From NCBI GenBank assembly GCA_963784675.1, contig CAWASE010000013.1:124001-188000 (forward strand): 64,000 bases of DNA, written 5' to 3'. Shown here one piece after another: positions 1 through 10,678 of this stretch. The notes below the pieces were generated by a model, which worked only from the letters and a program-made list of their open reading frames with translations, was not told the DNA's origin and did no database searches. Each line of letters begins with the position of its first letter. Within the stretch, counting starts at the first letter, position 1. The translations under genes were made by a program, and so were the position numbers. This DNA comes from SCTD01 sp963784675. Its GTDB lineage: Bacteria; Actinomycetota; Actinomycetes; Mycobacteriales; SCTD01.

Positions 1-803
1 CGATCTCGACCCGTTCTTCGAGCGTTGGCCGCTCGACGGACCGCTACACCCGCGTCGCACGTCTCCAAGGTGATCCGGACGCAACTGGAAGGTCGCCCAG
101 GAGGCCTTCATGGAGTCCTTCCACGTCATCACGACCCACCCCCAGCTGCTGCCGGGCTTCGGTGACGCCAACTCCCAGTACGACGTGTTCGGCAACGTCT
201 CGCGCGCCATCTCCCCGCGCGGTGTCCCGAGCCCCTACCTGCCGTGGGACCCCACCGAGCAGGAGCGGCTGAACTCGCAGATCGACCAGCGGCTCGACGA
301 CCCGCCGATGCTCGAGGTGCCGGAAGGGCGCACGGCCCGTCAGACCCTCGCGGAGGCCGCTCGACGGTCGCTGCGTCCGATCATCGGCGAGGGCGCAGAG
401 GAGCTGTCCGACGCCGAGCTCGTCGACAGCTACTTCTTCACGCGTGTTCCCGAACATGCACCCGTGGGGTGGCTACAACCAGATCACCTATCGCTGGCGT
501 CCGAACGGTGACGACCACGAGAGCTGCATCATGGACGTCTTCCTGCTCGCCCCGTTCGCCGGTGAGCGGCCGCTGCCGTCGCCGGAGCTGCGGCTCGCTC
601 CCGACGAGCCCTGGCGCAGTGCGGTCGAGCAGCTCGGCTCGTTGGCCCGGGTGTTCGACCAGGACGAGTTCAACCTCGAGGCCGTGCAGAAGGGCCTCAA
701 GGCCATGACGAAGCCCGGGCTGTCGTTCGGGGTCTACCAGGAGAGCAAGATCCGACACTTCCACTCGCTCTACGACTCCTGGCTGGCGCCGGCGGAGGGC
801 TGA
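1..803 (+). CDS. Rieske non-haem iron oxygenase alpha subunit, C-terminal part (5' end outside window, frameshifted)
   Basis: This is the catalytic half of an aromatic ring-hydroxylating oxygenase alpha subunit. The segment NWKVAQEAFMESFHV (about 89-130) is the classic start of the mononuclear iron domain, and FPNMHPWGGYNQITYRWRP (about 447-500) matches the later conserved block of the same domain. The Rieske CxH...CxxH motif lies upstream of the window. The frame breaks near 75-85 and again near 450 (TRV to FPNMHPW). The protein reads through to a TGA at 801-803. It would insert oxygen into an aromatic or alicyclic substrate using electrons from a reductase, perhaps the one at 12.1 kb. The breaks look like single-base errors because conservation continues on both sides. 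Confidence 0.85.
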
Positions 804-906
804 GCCGCCGAGATCGTGGGCCGCGCACCTGGTCCGATACGGGGGCGCGTCGTGTCTCGTGACGTCACCGGAGCTGCTGGCTGCGCGGGGGGCCGGTGAG
901 CCGGCG

Positions 907-1620
907 CTACCTGCTGTGCACCCCGTGGCTCGTCGACCGCGCCTGCAGCGCATCGCGGTCGACGAGCACGAACCCGCGGTGGAGGTGCCGGAGCAACCCG
1001 CTCTCGGCGAACCCGGCAAGCGTCTTGTTGACCGCCTCGCGGGACGCGCCGGCCAGGTCGCCCAGCTGCTGCTGGGTCAGCCCGTGGCGGACGTCGACGC
1101 CGTCGGCGTAGCGGTCCGCAAGGACCAAGAGCACGCGGGCCAGCCGTGCTGATACGTCCAGCCGGAGCGCGCCGTCGGGCACGCGGTCGTCGTGGCTGAG
1201 GCGCCTGGCCAGGTGCTGGAGCACCAGCTCGACGGCGCCCGGATGACGACCGATCCACGCCAGCAGGTCGGCGCGACGGACGAGGGCGACCTCGACGGCG
1301 GACATGGCCACGGCGGAGTAGCCCCACGGCCGAGGGTCGAAGAGCTCGACCTCACCGAAGACCTCGCCGGGACTGCGCACGCGGAGCAGGTGCTCCCGGG
1401 GACCGCGCTTCAGCGCGACCTGACCGTCGAGGACGATGTGCAGGTCGGTGGCCGGGTGACCCTCGCCCACGAGCCGCGTGCCTTTCGTCACCGACCGCAG
1501 CACGACGCGTCCCGCGAGGTCTTCGACGACGTGACGAGAGAGCGGCACCAGCAGCGGGACGGTGGTCAGGCGGTGGGCCACGGAGGCGGTCGGCGCGGGG
1601 CGGTGCAGCAGGTCCGACAC
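907..1620 (-). CDS. Crp/Fnr-family transcriptional regulator
   Basis: About 237 residues, the normal length of the family. The N-terminal half is a cyclic-nucleotide-binding-like beta-roll (GEGHPATDLHIVLDGQVAL, then SPGEVFGEVELFDPRPWGYS). The C-terminal half is a Crp-type winged helix (HGLTQQQLGDLAGASREAV). No N-terminal cysteine cluster is visible, so an Fnr iron-sulfur sensor is unlikely. I chose the GTG at 1620 because AAGGAGG lies four bases upstream; a longer reading to 1665 is possible but has no such site. It is divergent from the SDR gene at 1773. Two 20-bp direct repeats (1656, 1710) lie between the two, so it may control itself and the neighbour. The ligand is unknown. Confidence 0.88.
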   Translation of the reverse strand: MSDLLHRPAPTASVAHRLTTVPLLVPLSRHVVEDLAGRVVLRSVTKGTRLVGEGHPATDLHIVLDGQVALKRGPREHLLRVRSPGEVFGEVELFDPRPWGYSAVAMSAVEVALVRRADLLAWIGRHPGAVELVLQHLARRLSHDDRVPDGALRLDVSARLARVLLVLADRYADGVDVRHGLTQQQLGDLAGASREAVNKTLAGFAESGLLRHLHRGFVLVDRDALQARSTSHGVHSR

Positions 1621-1655
1621 CCAGCCTCCTTCGCGAGAGCCCAAGATACTTGTCA

Positions 1656-1729
1656 CTGTAGACACTGTCGAGATAGTCCTCCCATTGACGCACCGAGCCC
1701 CTCATGTTTCTGTAGTCTGTATCGAGATA
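1656..1729 (+). promoter_or_regulatory. Two direct copies of a putative 20-bp operator between divergent genes
   Basis: CTGTAGACACTGTCGAGATA (1656-1675) and CTGTAGTCTGTATCGAGATA (1710-1729) match at 16 of 20 positions without gaps and start 54 bases apart, close to five helical turns. They sit in an AT-richer gap between the Crp/Fnr gene and the first SDR gene. A third copy matching 16 of 20 lies at 28063. Binding protein unknown. Confidence 0.5.
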
Positions 1730-1772
1730 CCCCGCACGCCTCCGCCTGCGGCCACCGAGCACGGGAGTCCGA

Positions 1773-2526
1773 ATGCGCTTCAGGACAAGGTCCTGTTCGC
1801 CACCGGAGGCGCCTCCGGGATCGGCGCGAGCGTCGCCCGCCGTTTCACTGCCGAGGGCGGCCGGGTGGCGGTGGCCGACCTCGACGAGGTGCGCGCCAAG
1901 GCGGTCGCCGCGGAGCTGGCGGGCGCCGTCGCCCTCGGGTGCGACGTGTCCGACGAGGACTCCGTCGCGCGGCGCCGTGAAGTCGGCCGCCGACCAGCTC
2001 GGCGGTCTCGACTGCGTCTTCAACGGCGGTGGGCACGCGGAGTTCGGCCCGCTGGAGGAGTGGTCGCTCGCCCGCTGGAACAAGATGCTGGGCGTGCACG
2101 CCGGCGGCACCTTCCTCGTCAGCAAGTACGCGCTCCCCCACCTGCGGGCCCGCGGCGGCGGCTCGATCGTCAACGTCGCCTCGGTGGCCGCGTTCAGGCG
2201 CGCAGCGGGGCAACGCGCCGTACGGCGCCGCGAAGGCAGCCATCGCCGGGTTCACCCGCCAGCTCGCGCTCGAGGTCGGCCCGCAGATCCGCGTCAACTG
2301 CGTCGCTCCCGGGCGCACGCAGACGGGCATGACCGAGCCGATCATGCTGCGCGTGGCGGCGGCGACGTCGCCAAGGGCGCCGAGGCGTTCGGCCAGGGCA
2401 ACATCCAGAAGCGGGTCGCCTCGGCGGCTGAGCTCGCCTCCGCCGTGTGCTTCCTGCTCTCGGACGACGCCAGCTTCATCACCGGGAGCACGCATGGTCG
2501 TCGACGGCGGCGAGACGGTGATCTGA
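1773..2526 (+). CDS. Short-chain dehydrogenase/reductase (frameshifted)
   Basis: Classical SDR of about 250 residues. The nucleotide-binding motif TGGASGIG is near the start, NGGG stands where NNAG is usual, SIVNVASVAAF carries the catalytic serine region, and YGAAKAAIAGF gives the YxxxK pair. MVVDGGETVI is the normal family end, with a TGA at 2524-2526. The ATG at 1773 is the likely start but the frame slips within about 10 bases (ATGCGC then CTTCAGGACAAGG). More slips occur near 1975, 2205, 2370 and 2495. It would oxidise or reduce a hydroxyl or carbonyl using NAD(P). A second SDR follows after about 10 bases, so the two are probably cotranscribed. Confidence 0.82.
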
Positions 2527-2536
2527 GCGCTGAGAG

Positions 2537-3347
2537 GTCCTGGACCTGTTCCGGCTGGACGGCACGGGTGGCCGTCGTCACCGGTTCGGGTCGAGGGATC
2601 GGGCGTGGCATCGCGCTGGCGTTGGCGGAGGCCGGGGCGGACGTCGTCGTCACGGCGCGCCGTGCGCGGACGTGGCGGCGCGGCCGAGCAGGTACGCGGC
2701 TCGGCCGCCGCGGCGGTCGCGCTGCCCGGCGACCTGCGCGAGGACGGCATGTCCGAGCGGCTCGCGAGGCCGCAGTGGACGAGCTCGGTCGGCTCGACGT
2801 GTGGGTCAACAACGCGGGCGGGACGGACGAGCGCGGGTCCGCACGCTGGTCGACACCAGCGACGAGCAGCTGCGGGCATGCTGGAGCTCAACTGGTCGGC
2901 GGCGCAGGCCGGTGCCCGCGCGGCAGCGCGGCGGATGCGGCCGGCGGGTCGATCGTCCACATCACCTCCGGTGCGGGGATGCGCGCGGCACCCGGCACGG
3001 GCGCGTATGGCGGCGCCAAGGCGGCGCAGCTGAGCCTGACCGCCACGATGGCCGCCGAGCTGGCCCCGAGCGGGGATCGGGTGAACGCGGTGTCGCCGGG
3101 GATGGTGCCGACAGACTCGTTCTTCTCGGTCCTCGAGTTCACCGCGGACGACCTGCCGCGGCTCGCCGCCACCGTGCCGCTCGGCCGGATGGGGACGCCG
3201 GAGGACATCGCGGCCGCCGTGCTCTACCTGGCCTCGCCGGCGTCGTCCTGGGTGACAGGGCAGAACCTGCTCGTCAGGGGTGGCCGCGAGGGCGGGCGGT
3301 CGGTCGAGCACCGTGCGGGGCCGTCGGGGCGAGCAGCGCCAGCCTGA
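2537..3347 (+). CDS. Short-chain dehydrogenase/reductase (frameshifted)
   Basis: Second SDR in the rightward pair. RVAVVTGSGRGIGRGIALAL is the dinucleotide-binding motif, LDVWVNNAGG carries NNAG, SIVHITSGAGM the catalytic serine region and YGGAKAAQLSLT the YxxxK pair. ASSWVTGQNLLV precedes the expected VDGG, which is broken in the sequence as given. The start is uncertain: homology begins at about VLDLFRLDG (2537) and no clear ATG or GTG with a Shine-Dalgarno site is seen. Frame slips occur near 2565, 2670, 2740, 2830 and 2900. The 3' end lies close to that of the convergent phosphatase gene. The substrate cannot be predicted. Confidence 0.8.
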
Positions 3348-3367
3348 GCGAGCCGGGGCTGAGACCG

Positions 3368-4131
3368 TCAGGCGTCTTCGAGCAACGCGCTGCGCAACCC
3401 GACGACCGCATCGGCCGTGAGTCCGTGGCGCAAGGCCCACTGTTCGGCACCGCCGTGCTCGGCGTCGAGCCATGCGAGGAAGCTGCGCATCGTCTCCGGC
3501 TCAGAGCCGAAGATCCACTCCGGCGCCGTCGCGAGTCCGTTGCCACGGAAGAAGGACGACGCCCGGATACGCGCGAGGATGCCTGGCATGTTGGACGTCG
3601 TCTCCGCGTAGTCGTCCACCACCTGCTCGCGCTCGATGCCGAGCAGGTCCAGGAGCAGTGCGACGAGCACGCCGGTGCGGTCCTTGCCGGCGGTGCAGTG
3701 GACGACAGCTGGCAGGCGGCCGGGCTCGGCGAGGAGCCGCAGGCCGGCGACGAGGGGCGCGGCTGTTGTCGCGGATCTGCAGGCGGTAGTCGTTGTCGAG
3801 GTCGGTCGCGAACCCGGCGGCGACCTGGGCCTCGTCCAGCGCAGCCTTCGGGGTCAGCGGCGACGTTCACGTAGCGGACGTCCTGGACGTGCGCGAGGCC
3901 CCGGCCCTCCCGCTCGCACTCGGCGACGGTGCGCAGGTCGACGACCAGCCTCGGACCCACGTCGCGCACCAGCGCGAGCCTGCCCGCGTCCGTCAGCCCC
4001 TGCAAGTTGTCGGAGCGGAGGACGCGGCCACGCCGCACACGCCGCCCGTCCGGAGTCGTCAAGCCACCCAGGTCGCGCACGTTCAGCAGGCCTTCGATCT
4101 GCAGGGAGCGACCGGCGGAGCTCTTCGTCAC
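3368..4131 (-). CDS. Tyrosine-protein phosphatase, PtpB/Y_phosphatase3 type (frameshifted)
   Basis: The start reads LNVRDLGGLTTPDGRRVRRG, followed by LRSDNL, the N-terminal hallmark of PtpB-like phosphatases. The signature HCTAGKDRTG (CX5R loop) lies at about 3680-3710 once a frame slip is allowed, followed by LVALLLDLLGIEREQVVDDY. The length of about 250 residues is typical. The start is a GTG at 4131, and its GTGA overlaps the stop of the upstream isomerase gene, so the two are translationally coupled. The frame is broken between about 3700 and 3850. Family members hydrolyse phosphotyrosine, phosphoserine or phosphoinositides. Beside a sugar isomerase it may act on a small phosphorylated metabolite, which is inference. 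Confidence 0.85.
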
Positions 4132-5040
4132 CTCCCCGGAGGGGGATCCGCGGCCTCGCGCAGGACCCGCCGCGTCGCCTCAGCGGCGAGCGCCGCCGAC
4201 TCCGCCGGAGCCCGCGCGTCGAGCGCGTCGCTGAGCACCTCGACCGAGACCGGCGCGCTGGACGCCGGCCCGCGACAGCGCCGCAGAAGCCGAGCAGCGG
4301 GAGCTCGCCCTCGCCGGGCACGGCGCGGTGGTGCAGCGTGTCGACGAGGTAGTCGGCGTCGACGGGCGCACGCGGCCCGTCGTCGAGCTGCACGACGAGG
4401 ACGCGGCTCGACCGGCAGGCCGCCCAGGGCCGCTCGTCGCCGCCGCCGCGGTAGAGGTGCCAGCTGTCGACGCAGAGGCCGCCGTTGGGCCGGCCGGCCT
4501 CGGTGACGACGCGCAGCGCGGTCGGCGAGGTCGGGGACGGTGCTGCACGGCACCGGCTCCAGGGCGACGAGCAGCGCCGTGCTCGCGCCGCCCGGTCGCA
4601 CAGGGCCGGCGAACGCCGCCGCCGCGTCCGGCTCGAGGGTGCCGTCGAAAGCGCCGTTGACCATGCACGTGCCGCAGCCCGAAAGCGTCGGCCATCGCGA
4701 AGGCCGCCTGCTCGCCTCGCGGGTCGGCGTAGCGGCGGCCGGCGAGCGGACCGCGAGCGCACGGTGCCCGTGGACGGAGAAGCCCAGCAGCCCCTCGGTC
4801 TCGACGAGGCGCACGCCCGCGTCGTCCAGGACCGCGCGCAGGCCCGGCGACGGTCCAGCCTTGCTCCCGCAGCCGCGCGTACGCCCCGCACGGCCAGGCC
4901 GATCCCGTCGAAGCCGCGCCGCCGCCGCGGCAGCGACGCGCTCCGGGAACGACGCCTTGCCGCAGGGTCCCGTGGGCGAGCACGAGATCAGCCTCGACAG
5001 CGGTGGCGACTGCCCGTGGAGCGGAGTGCGGGATCGGCAT
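4128..5040 (-). CDS. Sugar phosphate isomerase/epimerase family TIM-barrel protein (frameshifted)
   Basis: Pieces across frames give a TIM-barrel isomerase/epimerase of about 300 residues: LRAVLDDAGVRLVETEGLL, then HVNGAFDGTLEPDAA, LVALEPVPCSTVPDLADAL (metal-ligand glutamate), GLCVDSWHLYRGGG (Asp/His metal site), VLVVQLDDGPRAP, YLVDTLHHRAVPGEGELPL and VSVEVLSDALDAR (final metal glutamate). This pattern is typical of xylose-isomerase-like epimerases and dehydratases. The ATG at 5040 has AGAGGA upstream. At least six frame slips occur between 4230 and 4960. It is the first gene of a leftward pair with the phosphatase and is divergent from the dikinase-like gene at 5232. Confidence 0.8.
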
Positions 5041-5095
5041 GCGTAGGTCCTCTCGGGTCGCGGCCGGCCGACCTGGCAAACTAGAGTCCTGCACC

Positions 5096-5155
5096 AGTAA
5101 CAGGCAAACATCCAGTCGTCGAAGTGCTGCGTACTTAGTAAAGAGGCCCTACAGT
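5096..5155 (+). promoter_or_regulatory. Divergent promoter region with AGTAAC and GTACTTA-N10-CCTACAGT motif
   Basis: AGTAAC lies at 5096-5101, and GTACTTA (5131-5137) is followed by exactly ten bases and CCTACAGT (5148-5155). The same two blocks with the same spacing occur at 22423-22447, also between divergent genes. TACAGT fits an actinobacterial -10 element. The stretch is conspicuously AT-rich for this sequence. Confidence 0.45.
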
Positions 5156-5231
5156 CTCGATCGTCAGTGTGGCTGTCGGTCACACGTTGCGCCGCACCCC
5201 TGACGTTCCTGCTCTGAGAGGACCACTGCCC

Positions 5232-6955
5232 ATGACCGAGCACGGCTGGCTGATCGATACCACCCCGAGCGAGCGCTTCCCGGTCTACACGCGGCTGAAC
5301 GCCAACGACGTGCTGCCCGACCCGATCACCCCGCTCGGCGCCAGCTTCTCGTGGATCCCGCACATCCTGCCGGGCTGGGCCGCCGGCTACGTCGCGCTGG
5401 ACGCCTTCACCGTCGCAGGAGCTGGCGGGCGAGGACATCGCGCCGGTGGCCGGCTTCTTCTACGGCCACCTGTACGTCAACCAGTCCAACGTGCGCGTCG
5501 TGGGCATCCGGGCCGGCATCGGCTGGCGGGCCATCGACTCGGCCTTCTTCAGCGCCGACTCCCCGCCGCACGACGACCGCGCCGACGACGTCAACGAGGA
5601 GCTCGGCGGCGATGGCGGCCCGCACGCAGTGGGCGCTCACCACCACGGAGTTCCCGGAGCTGGACGAGGACCGGATGATGGCCGACCGGGCCCGCGCGAT
5701 GCGGCCCGACCTCGCCTCGATGAGCTCGCGGCGCTCTGGCGTACGCCCGCTCGCTGATGCCGATCGAGCGGCTGTGCTGGCGGGGCGAGACGATCGCCAG
5801 CAACCAGAGCGCGACCGGCCCGGCCGTCATGCCCAGCTGCTCGGGGAGAGCGACCCGTCGCTGGTCGTGCAGGTCATCGGACAAGGCCGGGGACGTCGAC
5901 TCCGCGGCGCCCAGCTTCGCGCTGTGGGACCTGTCGCGGGCGGTGCGCAAGCGACGCCGCGCTCACGCGCGGAGTTCGACCGGGGCGTGCCCGGGCTCGA
6001 GGGGCGGGTCGCCGAGGGGCACCCGGAGTTCGCCGCGCTTTCGCCGGCTTCCTGCGCGACTACGGCTACCGCGGCCCCAGCGAGTGGGACCTCGGCGCGG
6101 ACTCCTGGGAGACCCGGCCCGAGCTCGCCCTCGGCCTCGTGGACCGCCTGCGCCAGATGGGCGACGAGGCGTCCACCGCGGCCCGGCAGGCCGACCTGCA
6201 GCGCGAGAGCGCGGCGCGCTCGCCCGCGCGGTCGCGCTGCTCGACGGCGACGAGGAGGCCGTCGCGACGCTGCACCTCGCGGTGGCCTCGGCCCGCCGCT
6301 TCGGCGCGTGGCGCGAGCGCGGCCAAGACCAACTGCGTCAAGGTCCTGCACGAGGCACGGATGGCGCTCACCGAGCTGGCCCGGCGGCTGCACGCGGACG
6401 GCCACCTCCAGCCGAGCCGCGCCAGCTGTTCATGGCGACGGACGAGGAGCTCGACATCCTCATCTTCGACCCGGCCTCGCTGCAAGGACGGCTGGAGGCG
6501 CGGCAGGCCCGTGGCGCGAGCCTGTTCGGGCTCGACGCTGCCGACCTTCATCGACGGCGCGCCAGCCGTTCTGCCGCTGTCGCAGGTGCCCCGCAGGACC
6601 GAGGTGGACGTGCAGCTCGGCGAAGCCCGGCGACGTGCTGCAGGGCGGGCCGGCCTCGCCCGGCATCGCGCGAGGGCGTGGCCCGCGTCGTCCACGACAC
6701 CGCGAGCATCGGCGACTTCCAGCCCGGCGAGGTGCTGGTCGCGCCCGCAGACCGACCCGTCCTGGACCCCGCTGTTCATGGTGGCGGCCGCGGTCGTGGT
6801 GGACGTCGGCGCGCTCGGCAGCCACGCGATGATCGTGAGCCGCGAGCTCGGCATCCCCTGTGCCGCCGGGGTCAGCGACGCCACCCGGCGGATCCCGGAC
6901 GGCGCCTGGTCGAGGTCGACGGCTCGACCGGTCGGGTGACGGTGCTCAGCTCTGA
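5232..6955 (+). CDS. PEP-utilising-enzyme-like protein with phosphohistidine swivel domain, no ATP-grasp domain (copy 1, heavily frameshifted)
   Basis: A protein of about 575 residues. FPVYTRLNANDVLPDPITPL near the N-terminus matches the region that follows the ATP-grasp domain in PEP synthases and rifampicin phosphotransferases. VVDVGALGSHAMIVSRELGI (about 6800-6850) is the swivel domain with its phospho-accepting histidine. No ATP-grasp or PEP-binding barrel is present. It is paralogous to the protein at 18330: both share the N-terminal block, an LWDLS block and PEFDELDED-like segments. The ATG at 5232 follows GAGAGG. At least ten frame slips occur from 5420 to 6910. By analogy with rifampicin phosphotransferase or phenylphosphate synthase it could transfer phosphate to a small substrate, but it would need a partner to charge the histidine. 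Confidence 0.75.
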
Positions 6956-7467
6956 GCGCCGGCCGGGCCGGCGGTGCTCCGGCAGGCGCCCGGCTCGGTC
7001 GCCCTGGTCGCGCGCCGCTGGACGACCTCGCGGTTGCCCGTCGTCCACATCCGCGATGAGGCGTGCGGTGCGCGAGCCGCCAGCCCTCCGGCGTGCGCAC
7101 GACGCGGTCCTGTACCGCCCGCCCAGGAGGTAGTGCTCGCCGCCGGCGTGCCGGCGCGGACGTGCTGCGCGATCAGGTAGCAGCGGCGGTCGCCTCGTCG
7201 CCGCTGACGTCGACCTGCACGTTGCCGATGAGGTGCTGGGTGGCGTCCAGCGTCGCGCAGCGTCCGCTCACCAGGGCGGCGATCTGCGCCGCGCCCTCGC
7301 GGTTGCCCGAGCGTGCCGTAGTCGCACTACGCGTCGGGGGTGAAGACCGCCTCGAGGCCGGCCCAGTCCCGGGTGTCCAGAGCGCAGGCAGTACCGCGCG
7401 AGCAGGTCGGCGATGTCGAGCCGGTCCTGCAGGTCCTGGCGGCTGGTCGCCGCGCGTGCTGGTCCAC
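6946..7467 (-). CDS. SnoaL-like (NTF2-fold) protein (frameshifted)
   Basis: Recognisable pieces are LQDRLDIADLLARYC, LDTRDWAGLEAVFTPDA, TLDATQHLIGNVQVDVSGDE, AQHVRAGTP, VVRTPEGWRLAHRT and WTTGNREVV, in that order. This is the normal course of a SnoaL-like cone fold of about 150 residues. Such proteins act as small cyclases, isomerases or hydrolases, or as beta-subunit-like partners of oxygenases. The stop (TGA, 6946-6948) overlaps the end of the convergent dikinase-like gene. The start is uncertain; GTG at 7467 is used. Frame slips occur around 7060, 7170, 7320 and 7390. A second SnoaL-like gene lies in the Rieske cluster at 15263. Confidence 0.65.
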
Positions 7468-7915
7468 CGCGTGCGCTCTGGCGCTCCGTCCTCCGTCGTC
7501 GGGCCGGCGCGTGCCGGCCTGCGCGCAGAAACTAGACACCTGCTGGTCCAGCGGCAAGAGGCTGGCGCTGTCGATACTGCGAGGCCGGCCACAGTTACTG
7601 CTCCGGTCCGGCGCACCGCCGGATGGCCCGCCGGACTACTCCTGCGCCTGAGCAGGCCATGAGGAGTCGCCCGCAGCAGGCACTCTTCGGTCACGTGTGA
7701 CTGCGGCCACAGGAAGTGGTTGACGTCGGGAAGTGGTCCTGGTGGTCACACTCGCGCAGCACGAGGTTACTAGGTGTCGGCCTCGTGTAACGTCCGACCC
7801 CCCGGCGACCGTCGGTCGGTGGCACGTCGTCGGGGCCGCCCGGCGCGCCGGTCGTCCAGGACCACCGCCGCGCTGCCTCCAGCCCGTCGCGGGCTGCAAC
7901 CGAAAGGCAAGTCAC
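7468..7915. promoter_or_regulatory. Non-coding stretch with GTTACT promoter motifs
   Basis: I see no convincing gene in this stretch of about 450 bases. It holds AGTTACT near 7577 and GTTACTAGG near 7765, matching the short element found upstream of other units in the window. It probably carries the promoters for the leftward SnoaL-like gene and the rightward ABC importer operon. Confidence 0.35.
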
Positions 7916-9101
7916 GTGCTCCTGAGAATGGGTCCGCCCCGAGGCGCACGCGTGACGGCTCCTGGCGCGGCTCGCCCTCGCCGCCGGCGCGGGCGAGAGC
8001 GCAACCAAGTCCTCGTCGAGCGGCGACGTCGGCCTCGCAGCTCGGCGTCCGCGGGCAGCGGCGGCGTCCCCGGAGGTGACGGCCGCCCAGGCGAAGGTGG
8101 CGGACTCCTAGAAGGAGCCCACCACCATCGGGGTCACCGACGCCGCTCAAGGCCAAGCCGGCAGCCGGCAAGACCTTCATCTGGATGAAGTGCGACGTCA
8201 GCCAGTGCCGCGACGAGGGCGACGGGATCAAGGAGGCGGCGGCGGCGTCGGCTGGAACTACAAGGAGATCGCCTACAAGTCGGCCGACCCGGCCACCCTG
8301 GTCTCGGCGCCTCATGGACGCGCTGCGGCAGAACCCCGGCCGCGCGTCGGCCTGTCCGGGCTGCCGCAGGCGGTCTGGCAGAGCGCCGCGACGAGCCTAC
8401 GAGGAGGCCGAAGCATCCCGATCGTCATCGGCTACGTCGGTGGCGGCAACAACGTCAAGGACCCGGTCATCGGCGAGATCGGCGGCACGTTCGACGTCAG
8501 CGCAGTACGGCGACATGATCGCGCCAGTGGTTCATCGCCGACTCGCCAGGCGAAGGGCAAGGCCGTCCTGCTGAGCGTCAACGACTTCCCGGTGCTCAAG
8601 GACTTCTCCGACAGCTTCAAGAAGTCTGTGAGCGACGGCTGCAAGGCCTGCACGGTCACAGGAGGTCAACGCCACCATCCCGCAGGTCTTCGCCGGCGCC
8701 ACCGTGCCGCCGCTGATCAGCGCGATCCAGAAGGACCCGAAGATCAACTACGTGATCAGCACCAACATGCCGTTCATCACCGGCCTGTCCGGCGCCCTCG
8801 CCGCCGCCAACCTGAGGGCAAGGTCAAGGTCGCCGGCGAGAGCGGCGACGTCGCCGGCCTGACGCTGCTCAAGGCGGCGACCTAACTACCAGGCCACGAC
8901 CGGCCTGGCGCTGCACTACACCGGCTGGGCGTTCGTCGACATGGTGCTGCGGCACGCAGCAGGGCTCGCCGATCGCGCGCGGGCGACGGGGGCCTGCCGA
9001 AGCAGCTGCTGCTGAAGGCTGGCGACTTCGAGCTCTCCGACTCCTACGACAAGCCGGCCGACTTCCGCGAGCAGTTCAAGAAGCTCTGGCTGGTCGGATG
9101 A
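7916..9101 (+). CDS. Sugar ABC transporter substrate-binding lipoprotein, CUT2/RbsB type (frameshifted, one in-frame TAG)
   Basis: An LALAAGAG-like hydrophobic stretch followed by a Ser/Lys linker looks like a lipoprotein signal whose cysteine is obscured by a frame slip. The mature part reads as a type I periplasmic-binding fold: KTFIWMKCDVSQCRDEGDG, YKSADPATLVSA, IVIGYVGGGNNVKDPVIG, AKGKAVLLSVNDFPVLKDFS, ATVPPLISAIQKDPKINYVI and LSDSYDKPADFREQFKKLW. About 370 residues. The GTG at 7916 is a guess. A TAG at 8109 stands where tyrosine fits. Frame slips are frequent from 8140 to 9000. The stop overlaps the ATG of the ATPase gene (ATGA). It would bind a sugar or related solute outside the cell. 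Confidence 0.8.
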
Positions 9102-10678
9102 CCCTGGAGCGGCTCGACGGCGCAGGCGGCGACGCCTGCGCGCTCGTGGCACGCGGCCTCAGCAAGACCTTCGGCGGGAGTGCCGGCGCTGCGACGGCGT
9201 GGAGCCTGAGCATCGCGCCCGGCGAGATCCACGCCCTGCTCGGGGAGAACGGCTCCGGGCAAGTCGACCTTCATCAAGATCCTGTCCGGCTACCACCAGC
9301 CCGGACCGGGTGGCGAGGTGCGCATCGACGGCGTCGGAGGTCGCGCTGGGCTCGCCGGATGCCGCGTACGCCGCCGGCTGCCGGTTCGTGCACCAGGACC
9401 TCGGCCTGGTGGAGTCGGCGTCGTCCTGGACAACCTGTTCCTCAACAAGCGGCTTCCCGACGCGGTTCGGCACCATCCGGGGCCGCGAGGCGCGGCGCCG
9501 GCGCGGGAGGAGCTGGCCAAGGTCGGCCTCGACGTCGACCCGCGCCGCCGGTCGCCTCGCTCACGCCGGCGCTGAAGACCGGCGTCGCGGTGGCCCGGGC
9601 GCTGCTCGCCGACCCGGCACGCGCGGCGCGGCTGCTCGTGCTCGACGAGCCGACCGCGACGCTTGCCGGACAACGAGGTGCAGCAGCCTGCTGGAGATCG
9701 TGCGCCGGGTGGCGGCCGAGCGGGGTCGGCGTCCTGTACGTGACCCACCGGCTCGACGAGGTCTTCGAGCTCGCCCACAACGTCACCGTGCTGCGCGACG
9801 GGCCGCAAGGTCGCGACGACGCCGGTCACCGGCGCTCGACCGCAGGCGCCTGGTCAACCTGCTGGTCGGGCGCGAGTTCGAGGAGATCCACGCGGCGGCC
9901 GAGGCGCTGCGCGCCGAGCGACGGCGACGGCCGGTGCTAGCAGTGCGGGACCTCTACGCCGGGCCGCCGTCCGCGGCGTCAGCTTCACGTGCCGGCGCGG
10001 GTGACGTCGTCGGCATCGCCGGGATCACCGGCTCGGGGCGCGAGACGCTCCTCGGGGCGCTGTTCGGCGCCCACCCGCGCGAGTCCGGCGAGGTGGCCGT
10101 GGACGGGGGCCCGGTCCCCGCGTCGCGCCCGCGAGGCGCATGCGGGCCGGGATCGCCTACCTCCCGCCTGACCGCAAGATGCCACGGCGGGCTCATGGAG
10201 TTCCCGGCCCGGGAGAACCTGACTCTGTGCCGACCTGTCGCCGTTCTGGAGCCGGCTGCACCTGCGGCGACGACGCGAGAGTGCCGAGACGCGGGAGTGG
10301 TTCGAGCGCCTCGAGGTGCGTCCGGTCAACGGCTACGAACAACGTGCTGGAGACCTTCAGCGGCGGCAACCAGCAGAAGGTGTTGTTCGGCAAGTGGCTG
10401 CGTCGCGTCCCGAAGGTCTTGCTGCTCGACGAGCCGACGCAGGGCGTGGACGTCGGGGCGAAAGCCGGGCTGCACCGCCTGCTCATCGAGGCCGCCGAAC
10501 GGCGGCGCGGTCGGTGGTGGTGAGCTCCTCCGACGTGGACGAGCTGGCGGCGCTGTGCCAGCGGGTCGATCGTGCTGCGCAACGGGCGGCTCGTCGCCGA
10601 CCTGTCTGGCTCGGCCATCTCGATCCCAACATCGCTGGAGCATCTCTGGGAGCTGACGACAAGGTGGACGCGGCATGA
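9098..10678 (+). CDS. Sugar ABC transporter ATP-binding protein, RbsA/XylG type with two ATPase domains (frameshifted)
   Basis: Two tandem ABC domains of about 500 residues, as in CUT2 importers. In domain 1, GENGSG then KST shows Walker A interrupted by an inserted base near 9258, LVLDEPTAT is Walker B and VLYVTHRLDEVFELAH the H-loop region. Domain 2 has GIAGITGSGRETLLGALFGA (degenerate Walker A, usual for this family), ETFSGGNQQKVLFGKWL (signature), VLLLDEPTQGVDVGAK (Walker B, D-loop) and VVSSSDVDELAALCQRV. There are at least a dozen single-base slips. The ATG overlaps the stop of the binding-protein gene, and its own TGA overlaps the permease ATG, so all three are coupled. Confidence 0.85.
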